Origin: Pascua guehoae
Lineage: Eukaryota > Basidiomycota > Tremellomycetes > Trichosporonales > Trichosporonaceae
Reading direction: 5' to 3'
Assembly: GCA_001600415.1 (NCBI GenBank)
Contig: BCJX01000001.1
Span: forward strand, 222,365 to 286,364
Length of the DNA: 64,000 bases
In this document: one piece after another, positions 1-11,106 of the stretch
Layout of the letters: the number at the start of each line of letters is the position of its first letter
Numbering within the stretch: position 1 is the first letter of the stretch
The notes under the pieces: model-generated
What the model was told of the DNA's origin: nothing
Seen by the model: only the letters and a program-made list of their open reading frames with translations
The model's database searches: none
Made by a program: the position numbers and the translations under genes

Positions 1-734
1 AAAGTACGGGCATGGTCGCACAGTAATTTTACTCGTGGTTTACTGCTGCCACTGAGGGGGGCTTACAACGGGTGGAGGTATGCGGAAGGGTAAGTAGGAG
101 GAGAGGGGGCAGCAGTGGTGTTGGTGTGATCCAAGGCCGTGATAATAACGCCATGACACCGGCAGAAGGGCCCACCGACACCTACAAGTCCGCTTTGTTG
201 TACAATTGATGCTCTGCATTACTCTGTCTCTCACCATACCCGTTCTTTCACCCTTTGCATACCCTTTGGATATCCGCCTGCATATCGTACTCCCAACCTC
301 CACAAGTGGTCCAGGATTGGGAGGTTGGAGGGCAGAGCGGCGGCTCGCGAATGGACTTTACTGGCGGTTCACTGTTGATTGCCGGGAGTACAACGTGAAC
401 TTGTACACCTGCCGTTGTGTGTCAGTACTCCGCATTCACTTCCAGAGCAGCTGGTTCCTGCTTTGTTCATGTACGTGGCCCACGCATGCGGCTCATTTGC
501 GGGCCGTTCCCTCAATACCAAGCCCCAACGATCAACCGTACCGGCCACATGGGTTACACGATGAGATGTATCCATTGTCAGAATATCGTATGTACAAAAT
601 TCAACGTCTACCTCGACCCCATCCGCCTCCAAACAAAACCTACCACGACAACGTCCGACTTCAACTTGACGACGTGCTTACTCCTTGCCCACCCTGCGAC
701 CACGTGTATACAAACCCGTTCCAAACGGCTACGC
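1..734. other. 3' flank, no gene recognised
   Basis: This stretch lies downstream of the permease stop at 735. The short open frames here show no splice-linked continuation and no family motif. I see nothing supportable in it; it may hold the permease 3' UTR and the flank of a gene outside the window. Confidence 0.5.
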
Positions 735-3317
735 TCACACCTCGACCACGTTGGCAATCGCGTCATCTTTGTGGTCGTCCGCCTTGTGGCTGTGGTCGAC
801 GGGCGCCCCCGAGACCGAGTTGGTAAACCGTTCGTCGTCGAGAAAGTTTTCGCCCTCTTCAACGTGTGGCGGCGGGGAGATGAGGCAGATGATGAGGAAG
901 GCGACGAAACCGATGCCCAGTCCGACGAGGAACGAAATCTGTAAATGTGTTAGCTGGGGTATACGGAAGTGATGAATGGCCACGTACGTTGAACAATTTT
1001 GTCCACTGCACAGTGTCAGCGTTGGGGTCGTGTAGGGCTCTCGTCTGGGCAACGTACATTGTTGGTGGTGTTGGGGTTCTTGATGCTCATGATGAAGCCG
1101 GGCCAGAAGGGCCACACGCCCACGATGAACGCGACGAGGGCACGCCAGTGCAGGCCCTTCCAGTACCAGTAGATGCCGTTGGGCGTGTACAGGTCTTCGA
1201 TCTTGAGGCGGCGGCGGCTGTCGTTAGTCGTACTCGAAAGGGGACGGGGAAAGGCTGTGCGCAAGGCAAGGGAATGGGAACCCTGCGGACACCTGGCGAA
1301 TATCCCCCAGGCAGGCTTGACATTGTTCAAGTGCACCATGTCCCCAAGGCACCATGAGGTGTAAAACATGCCTAGGTCACAGAATACCTGATCTTTGTAC
1401 CACACGACATACTCACCGCACAACGTGGTAGTCGGCGAGCATGATACCCGTCAAGGGAGCGTTGAACACGCCCAAGAACGAAACGACCGACAGGAATGTT
1501 GCGGCCGAGTTGACAATCTGCCAGGGGTTGGAAGCAAGGCCAAATGCGGCGAGCAGATATGCGCCACGGCGGATGTTGATATACTGCGGTGTGAATATAG
1601 TCTTCAAGCGAGGCAGTGCCAAAAGGGTCGACTCACCTTTGGCCAGAGACCGGCCATGTCCATACCCGTCGACACGGCGTTGAGGACGACACTGATCGAA
1701 AGCTGGGCAAACACGCATCCCATGCCAGCAAACACGACAGCGGCACGGACTCCAGGGGAGCTATCATAGTGCTCCTGGATGGCGCTGAGGAGATCGATTG
1801 GGGACCAGTACAGCTTGCCGATAACCTTTGACGACGCGCTCGTGACGACCACCCCAATGAGGGCAGTGAGCGTGATCATCGTGGGCGCAGCGACCATCTG
1901 GCTCAGGAGCGGGCCGTACCGCCGCTCAGCGTAGCGGACCCAGTCGCTCTGCCCGATAGTCCCGGCACCCCACGCGGCGAGGATCGAGGTGATACCCAGC
2001 ATCATTGAGTAGGGAGTCGACGCTGCCGTGTTGGTCGTGTGGAAAAGTGGGCCACCGCCGCCCGCATTTGGCACAGACCATGCCAGGAGGCCGATGAGCG
2101 TCGCGCCGAATGCGACTGATGAGATGATAAATGGCCGCTGCAGGCGTTCGGGCGGGATCAGGAGGAGGGGAATGTAGAGGAGGTACCAGATTATGAGGCC
2201 GATGAGTTGCTGTGCGTTAGGTGTGTCTCTGGTCGTCGTCTCCTTCCATGTTTTGAGGCAGAAATGACTACCTGGATGACCTCGGGGCGCAGCCACCGAT
2301 GTATTGAATGTAGGGTCTGGCGCTGGCAAATCTGATACCACAAGCCTCTTCTAGTTCCACTTACCTGAATCGTGATGTACTGGCTTGCTGGGATGGTGTT
2401 CCTCATGTGCTTGAAGGACGGAGACAGGCCTCCCAATACGACCGCCATGGCCATGCCACCCCAGTAACTCTGAATGCCAAACCACCTTATCGTGTGAGCC
2501 CAGAACAATCAGAGGGGCTACAACGCCATACAGCAGCTGCTTTTCTGTTCACATCCAGGGCGTAGCACACTCACCAGATTGCAGTAAATGTCCGAAGGAT
2601 GACCGGCTGTGGGGTGTCAGCCGCGGCTTTGGGTGTGTTTGCGAGTGGTTTCCGAGTAAGAGCATACGGAAGCACCAGCCAGCCCCTACTACTGGCCATT
2701 GGCCACTGAACAGGTGAAGACATGCTAGACCCAAGTCGTTTCCCACATGTGTATTCTGCCTCGCTGCCATTGTCCGACCAACACAGGACAACTCACAAAG
2801 TAGCCCCCGCGTAAGCCCCACGTCATGCGTGCAATGACCGTAAATCCTACATGGTGAATCTCACCAGGCATGCCCGAGATGACCGACAGCATGCCCGTGA
2901 TTACCGCCCCGATAACGATGCACGCCATGGCCTGCTGAGCCGTGAGACCTGTGTGTGAGCCGGGCTGCGCAAGAAGGTTTCACCCTAACGAAAGGCAGCA
3001 AGTATTGTCCCAGTTCCACGCGATACACACCATAAGCGAGCAGACTTGATCCGGCAGAATAGGCCGAAATACACGCGCCAGACACGGCCCAGTATACCTG
3101 AAGGGTGAGCCATGGCTATTCACCGAGTACTGAGCAGCGGGGCAGCGTATGGATGTGGACGCACGCAAAAGCTCCAAATCTTGTACGTTCGTCGCTCGGG
3201 GGGGATGGGGATGAGGTCGCGGTTCGTCCACCGGTCGTTGGTGTACCCCGCGTCCTCGTCGACGGGGCATTCGAGCTTCTTGGTGATGCGCCGCCAGCGG
3301 CTGTCCGCGTTTGTCAT
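735..3317 (-). CDS. NCS1 family nucleobase/hydantoin permease (Fur-like)
   Basis: Polytopic plasma-membrane transporter of the nucleobase-cation-symport-1 family (uracil, allantoin, thiamine, hydantoin and similar substrates). Ten exons are inferred: 3165-3317, 3031-3097, 2797-2948, 2575-2606, 2365-2485, 1637-2209, 1417-1583, 1058-1217, 988-1005 and 735-938. All phases agree and give 548 aa, normal for the family. The N-terminal signature NRDLIPIPPERRTY follows a short hydrophilic tail, and the rest is a run of hydrophobic segments such as LIGLIIWYLLYIPLLLIPPE. The hydrophilic C-tail is acidic and histidine-rich. One exon is only 18 nt (988-1005). Start ATG is at 3315-3317. The gene is divergent from a 2OG oxygenase. 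The family call is secure; the substrate cannot be read from sequence. Confidence 0.9.
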
Positions 3318-4067
3318 GGTGGGGGCGTATGCGAGGTGGATGCTGTGCAGGCGGGCGGGGAGCGCGGCAGTGGTGGACACGGGGTGGGGATGGGTGCTGA
3401 TGACCTGCAGTGAAGTGTCGCTTGCAATCGGGCTGGTTGAGCTAATGAACTGTACAGTGCAGCCACCGTAATCTCGGCAAGCTTCTAGCACAAGTGCGAA
3501 ACTTTATCGCAAGGCGGGTGGGCGATACCACATCCAATTGTCCCATGGTTTTAAGTCATCGATGGATGAGGAATGGGCACAGAACAGGTGCGACGGAGTG
3601 GATATCGCCGCGGATTGTGTTCGGCGTGTGTTTGTTGCCTCGGCTGGGTTGCGCCACTCGCTCGTCTCCGAGAGACATGAATGGGAAAGGGTTGGGCGGC
3701 CAAGTGGGCATGTACCGTGGCAATCTGGGAAGGTGGGCAGGTGATGGTGGGCGGTGGTCGGCTGATAAGGAACGCTGTTATGAGGTGGGCATGGGCCGGT
3801 CGTCGCCCACTCGGGCACTGCCCATTTGGCCGATGGAATGATGCAGTGGACAGCAGAGTCTGTGTCGCCCACCTCGTTGAGTGGTTGCGTGTATATTTAC
3901 TTACTCTTGTGCGTGGTTGCGATGCATGGTGTCGTAGTACTACTACATTGTGCCACTTGATTGAACATCACACACACACACGCACGCACGCACACCCCTC
4001 CACCCATTGATACATACCATCTTGGACCCCAGCGCATCCTGATTCACCACATCCACCACCAACCACA
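3318..4067. promoter_or_regulatory. Shared divergent promoter region, permease / 2OG oxygenase
   Basis: This 750-bp region separates the two start codons (3317 minus, 4068 plus), so both genes can be controlled from it. It ends with an AC/GCAC microsatellite at about 3969-3996, some 70 bp before the oxygenase ATG. I recognise no specific operator. Confidence 0.5.
3969..3996. repeat. AC/ACGC microsatellite
   Basis: Alternating CA dinucleotides pass into CGCA units just upstream of the oxygenase start, probably in the 5' UTR or core promoter. Confidence 0.8.
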
Positions 4068-5600
4068 ATGGTCACCGCATTGGACACGCCAGAGAACATC
4101 ATCCCCTTTATCGACTTTGAGGGCTTTGGAGACGGCACATCCGAGGTGAGTGTAGGCCACTGAGGGCGCCTATGCCTCTACTGCTATCGCTACGGGCCTC
4201 ACTACCTGTGGATGACTGCTGACACCAAGCGCGCAAAGGAGATCGGCGAGCGCTTCTACGCCGCTTGCCGCGACGTCGGCTTTGCCTACCTCATCAACAC
4301 TGGTGTACCCCAGTCCGAGGTCGACACCATCTTTGCATGGAGCAAGAAGTTTTTCGAGCTCCCGCATGAAGTGAAGATGACCGCCCCGCACCCGCCGCAG
4401 GGTGACCACCACCGGTGAGTGTGACGAGGTGGAGGTGATCTGCTGCTGTACCCATCCTCGTCGATCCATTGTACCAGTCCACAATACACTGGAACATCAC
4501 TAACGGTCCAGGGGCTACTCTGGCGTCGGCGTCGAGCAAGTCTCCCAGATGGTCTTTGACGAGGAAAACCTCCTGGCGCTGCGCGGCAAGGGTGCAGACT
4601 TTAAGGAGTCGTTTGACATGGGTGAGTCTAGATCCCGGCTCGCACCAGGCTTCCCACTCGACCGGTCCCATACGTCCCTTGGAATCATGACGCCTGGCAC
4701 ACGCAGCTAATACACACAGGTTCAGACACGTCGTCGCGCTGCCAGAACATCTGGGTCGAGGACAAGTACATCCCGGGCTTCCGCGCCGGCTGCGAGCACT
4801 TTATGACCATCGGGCGCAAGCTGCAACTCAAGGTCCTGCGTGCGTTGGCGATCGGGATGCCGAATGTCCCGTCCGACTTTTTCGACGAGTACCACTCGGA
4901 AGGAGACAACCAGCTTCGTCTGCTCCACTGTGAGTGGAGCCTTAGACGGCCCCCCGCATCACCCTCGATGGACGCTGACAAACGCAGATCCTTCCGCACC
5001 CTGGGCTGTCTTTGACTCGGGCGAAAAAGGCCGTATCGGTGCACACACTGTGAGTCATCCCCCCCAACGCCCCAAACTGACCTTACAAGGACTTTTCCAC
5101 CTGCACGTTCCTGTTCCAGGACGACTGTGGCGGTCTCGAGGTCGAGGACCCAAAGTCGCCTGGTACCTTTGTGCCCGCTCCGCCTGTTCCCGGCGCCGTC
5201 GTGTTCAACATTGGCGACTTTCTCATGCGGTGGAGTAACGACGAGCTCAAGAGCACGCTGCACCGGGTGCGTGCCCCTCCCCGCCGGCCCGAAGATTGCG
5301 AAATGACCCGTGAGCGCTTCTCGATTCCCTACGTGAGTAGAGTCACCGGCATGCGATGGGCATTGCATCTTAGGCTTGACTTTGTGGCTGACGGACAGTT
5401 TGTCAGTGCCAACAGTGGCCGCACGATCGACGCGCTCCCTGGCACCTGGTAAGCCTTGATCCCGCCGTCACTCTGCATTCGCTGATGGAAACAGGTCCAA
5501 GACGCGCCCCAAGAAGTATGAGCCCATCACGGCGGGAGAGTATGTCAATATGCGCCTGAACGCGACGTATGTCGGAAGCGGGATCGAACAGAAGAAGTAG
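4068..5600 (+). CDS. 2-oxoglutarate/Fe(II)-dependent oxygenase, IPNS-like
   Basis: Soluble non-heme iron dioxygenase of the isopenicillin-N-synthase-like superfamily, expected to hydroxylate or oxidise a small substrate using 2-oxoglutarate and O2. Eight exons: 4068-4145, 4230-4414, 4512-4621, 4720-4929, 4988-5049, 5090-5332, 5399-5448 and 5495-5600, giving 347 aa. The DIOX_N part runs to about residue 130. The iron ligands are visible as H214-x-D216 (AHTDFSTC) and H273 (STLHRV); the 2OG-binding pair is R291-x-S293 (RFSIPY). The motif ITAGEYVNMRLNATY near the C-terminus is typical of fungal members. It is divergent from an NCS1 permease, so a thymine-7-hydroxylase-like role is possible, but this is inference from context only. 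Confidence 0.88.
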
Positions 5601-6315
5601 CGAGCGGGTTGCAATGGTTGAACGTGTATGACAGGATTGGATGGCGAGTACTGGCAGGCGAGTTCAGTAGTGTGTTGTAGATTTGGATGAAACCTCTTCT
5701 GGATGCTTGACTTTGGACCTAGGTCGACTGAAAGTGGGAAGGGTGCAGAAAGAATCTGGCAAGCGCCAAGGGGGGCAAGAAGCTGGCCAGCTCCAAGGGC
5801 CGGTTGTTCAGGGATTATTGTGATCTTGAACGGTACGGGAGACGACTGCAGACATGTGGGCTACCTGCGCAATGCCAAGCATCAGAGCAGACTTGCACAC
5901 GGTGTGTCCAGTAAATGGCCGGTCGCGGGAAAGTCACCGATACTGCAGGTCCCTTGTTGATCACTGCCCCTCCAAGAGTCTCGTATCCGAGTTAGGGTCT
6001 CTGTCCCAATATGTATCGGGCAGCATCAGTAACCGCAGTCCAGCCCACTGCACCATCACCCCCCAACCGCGCCATTCTCAAGTAAACCCGAAACATAACG
6101 TACCGCGCGCCCATGAGACAACCGAAATATCCCAGGGGGGGGGGGGGGGGGTTAAAAGGGGCCCCCCCCCCAAATTCAAGGTTCCCAATGTGGCACTTGA
6201 CGCCCACACCACCCAACCATCCACGGCCACTCGGAACCCACATCTCTTCTCTTCACAGACCATCCATAAACGTCCACAGCATCCACCACCAGGATGGATG
6301 CATGGCAAAAGCAAC
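5601..6315. other. Intergenic, with G- and C-homopolymers
   Basis: No gene is seen between the oxygenase stop and the tRNA. It contains a run of 17 G at 6135-6151 followed shortly by a C run (6162-6171), a hairpin-capable or quadruplex-prone stretch. Confidence 0.5.
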
Positions 6316-6420
6316 GGCCCTCGCCCGGATTCGAACCGGGGCCCACTCCCAATCAGGAAGAACAAGCTTAGGACTGAACAGAACCCTAAGAGAGTATGAT
6401 AACCACTACACCACGAGAGC
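6316..6420 (-). tRNA. tRNA-Pro(AGG) with 32-nt intron
   Basis: A complete cloverleaf reads on the minus strand. The acceptor pair is GCTCTCG/CGAGGGC (7 bp, one G-U) with discriminator C. The D arm is GTGTAGTGGTTATCAT, and the anticodon stem CTCTC/GGGAG frames loop TTAGGG(T), so anticodon AGG is at 6385-6387. The variable loop is TGGGC and the T arm CCCGG-TTCGAAT-CCGGG. A 32-nt intron sits at the canonical site 3' of position 37 (6352-6383). Its CCTAAG is complementary to the anticodon loop, the usual anticodon-intron helix. A short T run follows (6307-6310 on the minus strand). The 5' half resembles tRNA-Glu, but the anticodon decides proline. Confidence 0.88.
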
Positions 6421-6721
6421 TCGTGTCTCTCTGGCCGCGCGTTCGGTTGCGGGCCAGTCAGGGGTGGGACCTATGTCTCGGGTCATCTTGTGAATCTATC
6501 TCCGTCTTCCTGGGACATGTTGCGCTAGCTGTCTTTGGCAGCACCCCCGTCGGCCTTGGGGACAGACGAAGGCGAAAGTCCACCATCTCCACCGCCGACT
6601 CGATCAGTTTCGCCAGCTTCTTCAAGCTGGATCTCTTGACAATCTGCATGGATAAGCATGCGCTAACATGCCAGGGAGAAAGAGGGCCGTCTTCCTTACT
6701 GTTGCACGCTACGGTAAGCAA

Positions 6722-6759
6722 CGGTAAGAGAGGATGATAGTCACTACACCACGAGCGCC
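6722..6759 (-). pseudogene. tRNA-Pro 5'-half remnant
   Basis: About 37 bp closely match the 5' half of the tRNA-Pro gene 300 bp away: acceptor 5' strand, D arm with TGGTGTAGTG, and the CTCTCTTA start of the anticodon arm. There are roughly seven differences. The anticodon region has changed (TTACCG), and no anticodon 3' stem, T arm or acceptor 3' strand follows. It is a degraded partial copy, not a functional tRNA. Confidence 0.65.
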
Positions 6760-7186
6760 AGTCTGTGCGGGTGTGTATTCCGGCGTCGCTATCAGCATGG
6801 ACATGGCGATATGGGCAGCATTAATCATTGGACAGCGGCTAGTCCCATCTGGGGGCCAGGACTCGGCCCATCGTGGCCGCGAGTCGTACAGCGCGACCAC
6901 ATGCCACCAGCGGACATGCCCGTGCTATCTCGCCCCCCACCTCGCAGTTGTCCGAGGTCCACTATCGCTTGCGTCCACATGGCGGTCGGGCATCGCCGCC
7001 ACTGTGCCCACCTATGTTGCCCACCGCCCACCCCAGTCGCCACTCGCTACCCACCGGGCCACCTGGCCACCTCGCCTGGCCACCGTCACCTGGCCACCGC
7101 CGCCATGGTCGTTAGCATTCGAGACGGTGTTGGTGGTTTAGCCACCGGCAAACACACCTTCAGCACATGTGTGGCCCACACACCCA

Positions 7187-7293
7187 TGCCTACACGTTCC
7201 CGCCTACACGTTCCCGCCCACACGTTCCAACCTGCACGTTCCCGCCTACACGTCCACGCCCACACGCCCACGCCCACGCCCACACGCCGTGAT
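7187..7293. repeat. C-rich minisatellite
   Basis: Imperfect tandem units built on CACGTTCCCGCCTA and CACGCCCA, about five to eight copies, lie in the promoter region of the aldo/keto reductase. Confidence 0.75.
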
Positions 7294-7648
7294 GTGGACA
7301 GTGAACACTGATGACACACTGATGACTGACGGGCCGCCCACCACACTGACGCCCACCTCGCTATCGTCCCCGCACCTTGGTCCCCATTGATCCACCTGCA
7401 AAGACATGGGAAGACCACCGAGTCGTCTGTTGGCCGCGGCCAGACAACCGAAGTAGCCAGTCCTTACTCATTGACAGCCTGATGTACTCGTCCTTGCGCA
7501 AGTGGGCATGATCTCGAGCTGAGTTAGAGCACGAGGTACCTAAATAACTCAGACATCCCCGCAGCGACCATCCAAGCTCTCCCTCCCAACCCAGCCCAGC
7601 TCCCAACCCCACCGCCAGCCACCAACACCTACCCACCCTCTTACCAAA

Positions 7649-9615
7649 ATGACAAAGTCCCCCGGCCCGCCCACACACACCACCCTCCCCTCGGGCGACC
7701 GCATGCCCCTCCTCGGCCTGGGGTGCTGGCAGGCCCCGCCGGCCGCCCTCGTGCCCGCCGTCGCGCATGCGCTCACGGCGGGGTATCGCCACATTGACGG
7801 CGCGGCCATCTACGGCAACGAGGCGAGTGTGGGCGAGGGCCTGCGGGCGTCGGGCGTGGCGCGGGGGGATGTCTGGGTTACCACCAAGTTGTGGAATAGT
7901 GAGTTTAGTATGAGGACGAGTACAGTACGAGGACGAGTACAGTACGAGGAGAGGACGAGCACGCGTGCCACTCGACCCCTTGCCTCCATATTCTGTTGTA
8001 GACCCCGCCGGGCCAGCCTTTCCCGCTACACCTGCATTCCTGGCTGACATCACAGCGGACCACCGCCCGGCCTCCGTACGCCCCGCGCTGGAAAAGTCGC
8101 TCGCGCTCCTCGGACTCGACTACGTCGACCTGTGGCTCATGCACTACCCCTGCGCCATGGACCCGGACGCCGAGGGTATCCAGGTCGAGGACGTGGCGTA
8201 TACCGATACGTGGAGGGCGATGGAGGCGTGTGTGGATGCGGGGCTCGTGAGGAACATTGGCGTATCGAGTGAGTTTGGGGGGTTGGGCCGGCGGTGTAAG
8301 GGGAAAAGGCTATAGTCGGTCGGGGGTAGGGGGGCGGGGGAAGGTCGGGGAAACTCGGTTGCTCTTGGGATGCTCGGTTTACTCTCCTAATACGCGAGCT
8401 GTCCCCCTGCCAAGGGTACTTGGTACTTGTCCCCTGACACAGCCATACGCCTGGTCCGGGTCTCGCCCGTAAACACACGCTAACACCAGACTTTTCAAAG
8501 TCCGAGCTCGAGACGCTCCTCGCCGCGGCGCGCATCAGGCCCGCGGTGCACCAGCTCGAGCGACACCCGTACCTGCCCCAGAACGCGTTCATGGCGTGGC
8601 ACCGTAAGGTTAGTGTGTACGTGTGTGACGGTGCGAGGATGTGCTCTGTTGTGTGAGGGTGTGGTCTTTGATGGTGTGGTGTGTGAATATGTGGTGTGTG
8701 AGGGTGTGGTGTGTGAGGGTGTGGTTTGTGACGGTGTGGTGTGCGAGTGTGTGGTGGGATGTTCCTGGCAGAAAGGAGTCAACAGTGGCGGTACCACCTC
8801 ACTCTCTGGAAGAGCACATCCTGCCCCACCTTCCACCTCATGCCAATTCAACCCAGTGACGGCGCCCTTTCGTTGTAAACGCCCCATTAGATCTCCTGCA
8901 GCCAACACAGGCTAACCCTCCTCAGATCGGAATGCACGTCACGGCCTACTCGCCACTGGGCAACACCAACCCCTCGTATGCGGGCCAGGACGGCCTCCCG
9001 CCCATCCAGGAGAATGCAGCCGTGCAGGCCGTCGCTGCAAAGTATGGCATTTCGCCCGCCAACGTCCTTGTCAGCCTGCAGTTGACTGTAAGTGCTCCCT
9101 GTTCGGGGGGGGGGGGGGGTTAGTTTTGGAGCTGCTGTATTCTCGCGATGCGGCGGTCAGTGCGAGGGACTGTGGCTCTTCGTCCTCCTGCCCTGTCAGC
9201 ATAATGAACTACGGGCCGCGGCCACGCGGGGCGCTCCATCATCACCACACTACCCCCAACGACCACTATCTCTACCCCACACCCCNCCCCCCCTTCCCTG
9301 CCAGTCTGGACACCCACTAACACCTGCACAGCAAGGCTGCTTGGTCCTCCCGAAATCCGTCACGCCGTCGCGCATCACCGAAAACCTGCGCGTGGTTGAG
9401 CTCGCAGACGACGACGTCGCGGCCATCGCAAAGGCGACAGAGGGGATGCGTAAGCGCTACTGCGACTTTAGCGACATTAGTGAGTTTAGTGGGCCGAGTG
9501 GGGCACGTGTGTGTGTGTGAGGGGGGGTGAGGGGTGGAGTGGGATGAGGTGCAACTGCAGGGCTGACAGCGTAGTTGGGTACAAGTACTATGCCGACCTG
9601 GACGACAGCGATTAG
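7649..9615 (+). CDS. Aldo/keto reductase
   Basis: Cytosolic NAD(P)H-dependent carbonyl reductase with a TIM-barrel fold. Six exons: 7649-7898, 8056-8268, 8490-8608, 8926-9087, 9332-9479 and 9575-9615, giving 310 aa, normal for the family. The catalytic tetrad is complete: D50 and Y55 ([12 protein letters not shown]), K80 (TKLWN) and H113 (LMHYP). The motif [14 protein letters not shown] is the family's cofactor-phosphate-binding segment near the C-terminus. Introns end in CTAACACC(..)CAG types. Intron 3 carries a GT-rich tandem repeat, and intron 4 has a G run plus an ambiguous base at 9286. ATG 7649 follows a CCAAA leader. The substrate is unknown. Confidence 0.92.
8637..8757 (+). repeat. 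GT-rich 15-bp tandem repeat in reductase intron 3
   Basis: Around seven imperfect copies of a unit like GTGTGAGGGTGTGGT fill much of the intron between 8609 and 8925. It lies wholly inside the intron. Confidence 0.75.
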
Positions 9616-11106
9616 GTGCCGGTTGGACCTTTTCCTCGGGTTTGGGGTGTAGAGCTGTTGGTACACCGGGTTGGAGTATAGAATTTGTCGCCTAAGTGCT
9701 TGACGACGGTGGTGAATGTGCCGCACTTTATCTACCGTACTTTGTCTCGTACATCGGAAGTCTTGCAATTTGCTGTGAGGGGATAGAAGGGGACATTATG
9801 GGATTAACGACGGGTACTTCCACAGCCGGTCACTTTTACCACGATAGCGTGGTCAAATGGTGCTGCAGACGACGTGGCTGGTATCTATGACCATTGGGGC
9901 GCCTCAAGAGCTCTCCCGACCCCCGACGCGTCACAACTAAACCTACCCAGCCTCTCCCATGCGCCTCCCTGAACAATCTCAAGGGGTGACATCCTTCCCA
10001 AGGTCTCCGTTGCTGCCATCGAACATTGGGCGAGCTTTCAGTGAGGTCGTTGCCGGTCCACTTATCTATGTCGCCTCTTGCGCACTGCTAGCCTCTAATC
10101 CACTGGCCAGCAGCGGCTACTCCTTAACTTTCCTGTTGCAAACCCATGCCACACTTGGTGCCTATGCCCCTTACCTTTCTCTGGTTCCAACTCACCGCGA
10201 GTAGCCAATTACCAGTGTCGGCGTCTGACCACAATGACCAGGGCACTGTTCTGTAGTCGGGCGTCGGCTCGATATCCGTCGTTGTTATACGTGCCCAAGG
10301 TTGTTGGGGAGGCATCAGGGGATTGGGGAGTCATCGGCGTGTCCGGGGAGACGGAATGGCGCTTTGAGGCCCTTCAACTGGATCGTGGCGGCCTGGACGA
10401 AGTGCGGCTTGTCTTCGGGGCGGCGCTTCGGGGTCCACGGCTCCAGTACCACGCCTGACATTTGCTCTCCGCTAGAACGGAGCATTGGACGCCTTTGTCT
10501 GTCACTCGGACATGTTGCTCAGGGATGGGCACCCCAAGTAGCCGACTGGCCGACTGGCCGACTGGCACACCAATCTCGACGTGTGGTGGAGAGGTCACGT
10601 GAGAGGGACGAAATCTCCGCGCTGTGATTGGATGGCTGCCTGGGCACTGTAACAGAGTGGGCATCTGGCAAGGTGAGAAACAGTGGATATCGTACCGCGT
10701 CGTCATTGAAAAGAGCCAAGTATACAGATGGAGATGCCCAACGTGTACTCTTTGTGTTTGATGGATGTGTGAGTTGTGGACGAGGTGTGTTGAAAGTGAG
10801 ATTGCCGACAGGGCCGGTTTTGCGATGTGGGCATGTGCGGGGTAAGGAAAAGAAGACAAGACAGAGGCATCTCGGCAGCAGACACTCACTCGCCCAAGGC
10901 ACGGCTAAAGGGGCAGACCATACAGGCACGGGGCCGAGCCGAACAAAGCCCATCTCCCACCCAAATCCTAATCCCACCACCATCCATTTCCACCAACAAC
11001 ACTCCGACCTTCCTCAAACACACCTCCCGCATCTGCATCTCTCCTTCTCTCTGCCATCTTTGCCCATCTACTCAACACTCGGCATCTCGAAATCTGCATC
11101 TGCATC
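9616..11106. other. Intergenic / long leader of the C2H2 regulator
   Basis: No gene is recognised in 1.5 kb. It includes three tandem GCCGACTG octamers at about 10541-10564. A long open frame that begins inside this stretch and runs into the regulator is discussed under rejected items. Confidence 0.5.

Larger units (their letters stand above)
6421..7648. other. Intergenic upstream of aldo/keto reductase
   Basis: No protein gene is recognised. It contains the tRNA half described separately and C-rich low-complexity sequence (ACGTTCCCGCCTAC-type units around 7187-7293). The last 100 bp form the reductase leader. Confidence 0.5.

Noticed and set aside
206..944. Overlapping plus-strand open frames of 175-206 aa at the left end
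   Set aside because: They are antisense to the permease C-terminal exon, lack family motifs and have no splice partners.
6316..6420. tRNA-Glu
   Set aside because: The 5' half resembles tRNA-Glu, but folding the whole sequence with its intron places AGG (Pro) in the anticodon position, and intron pairing supports this.
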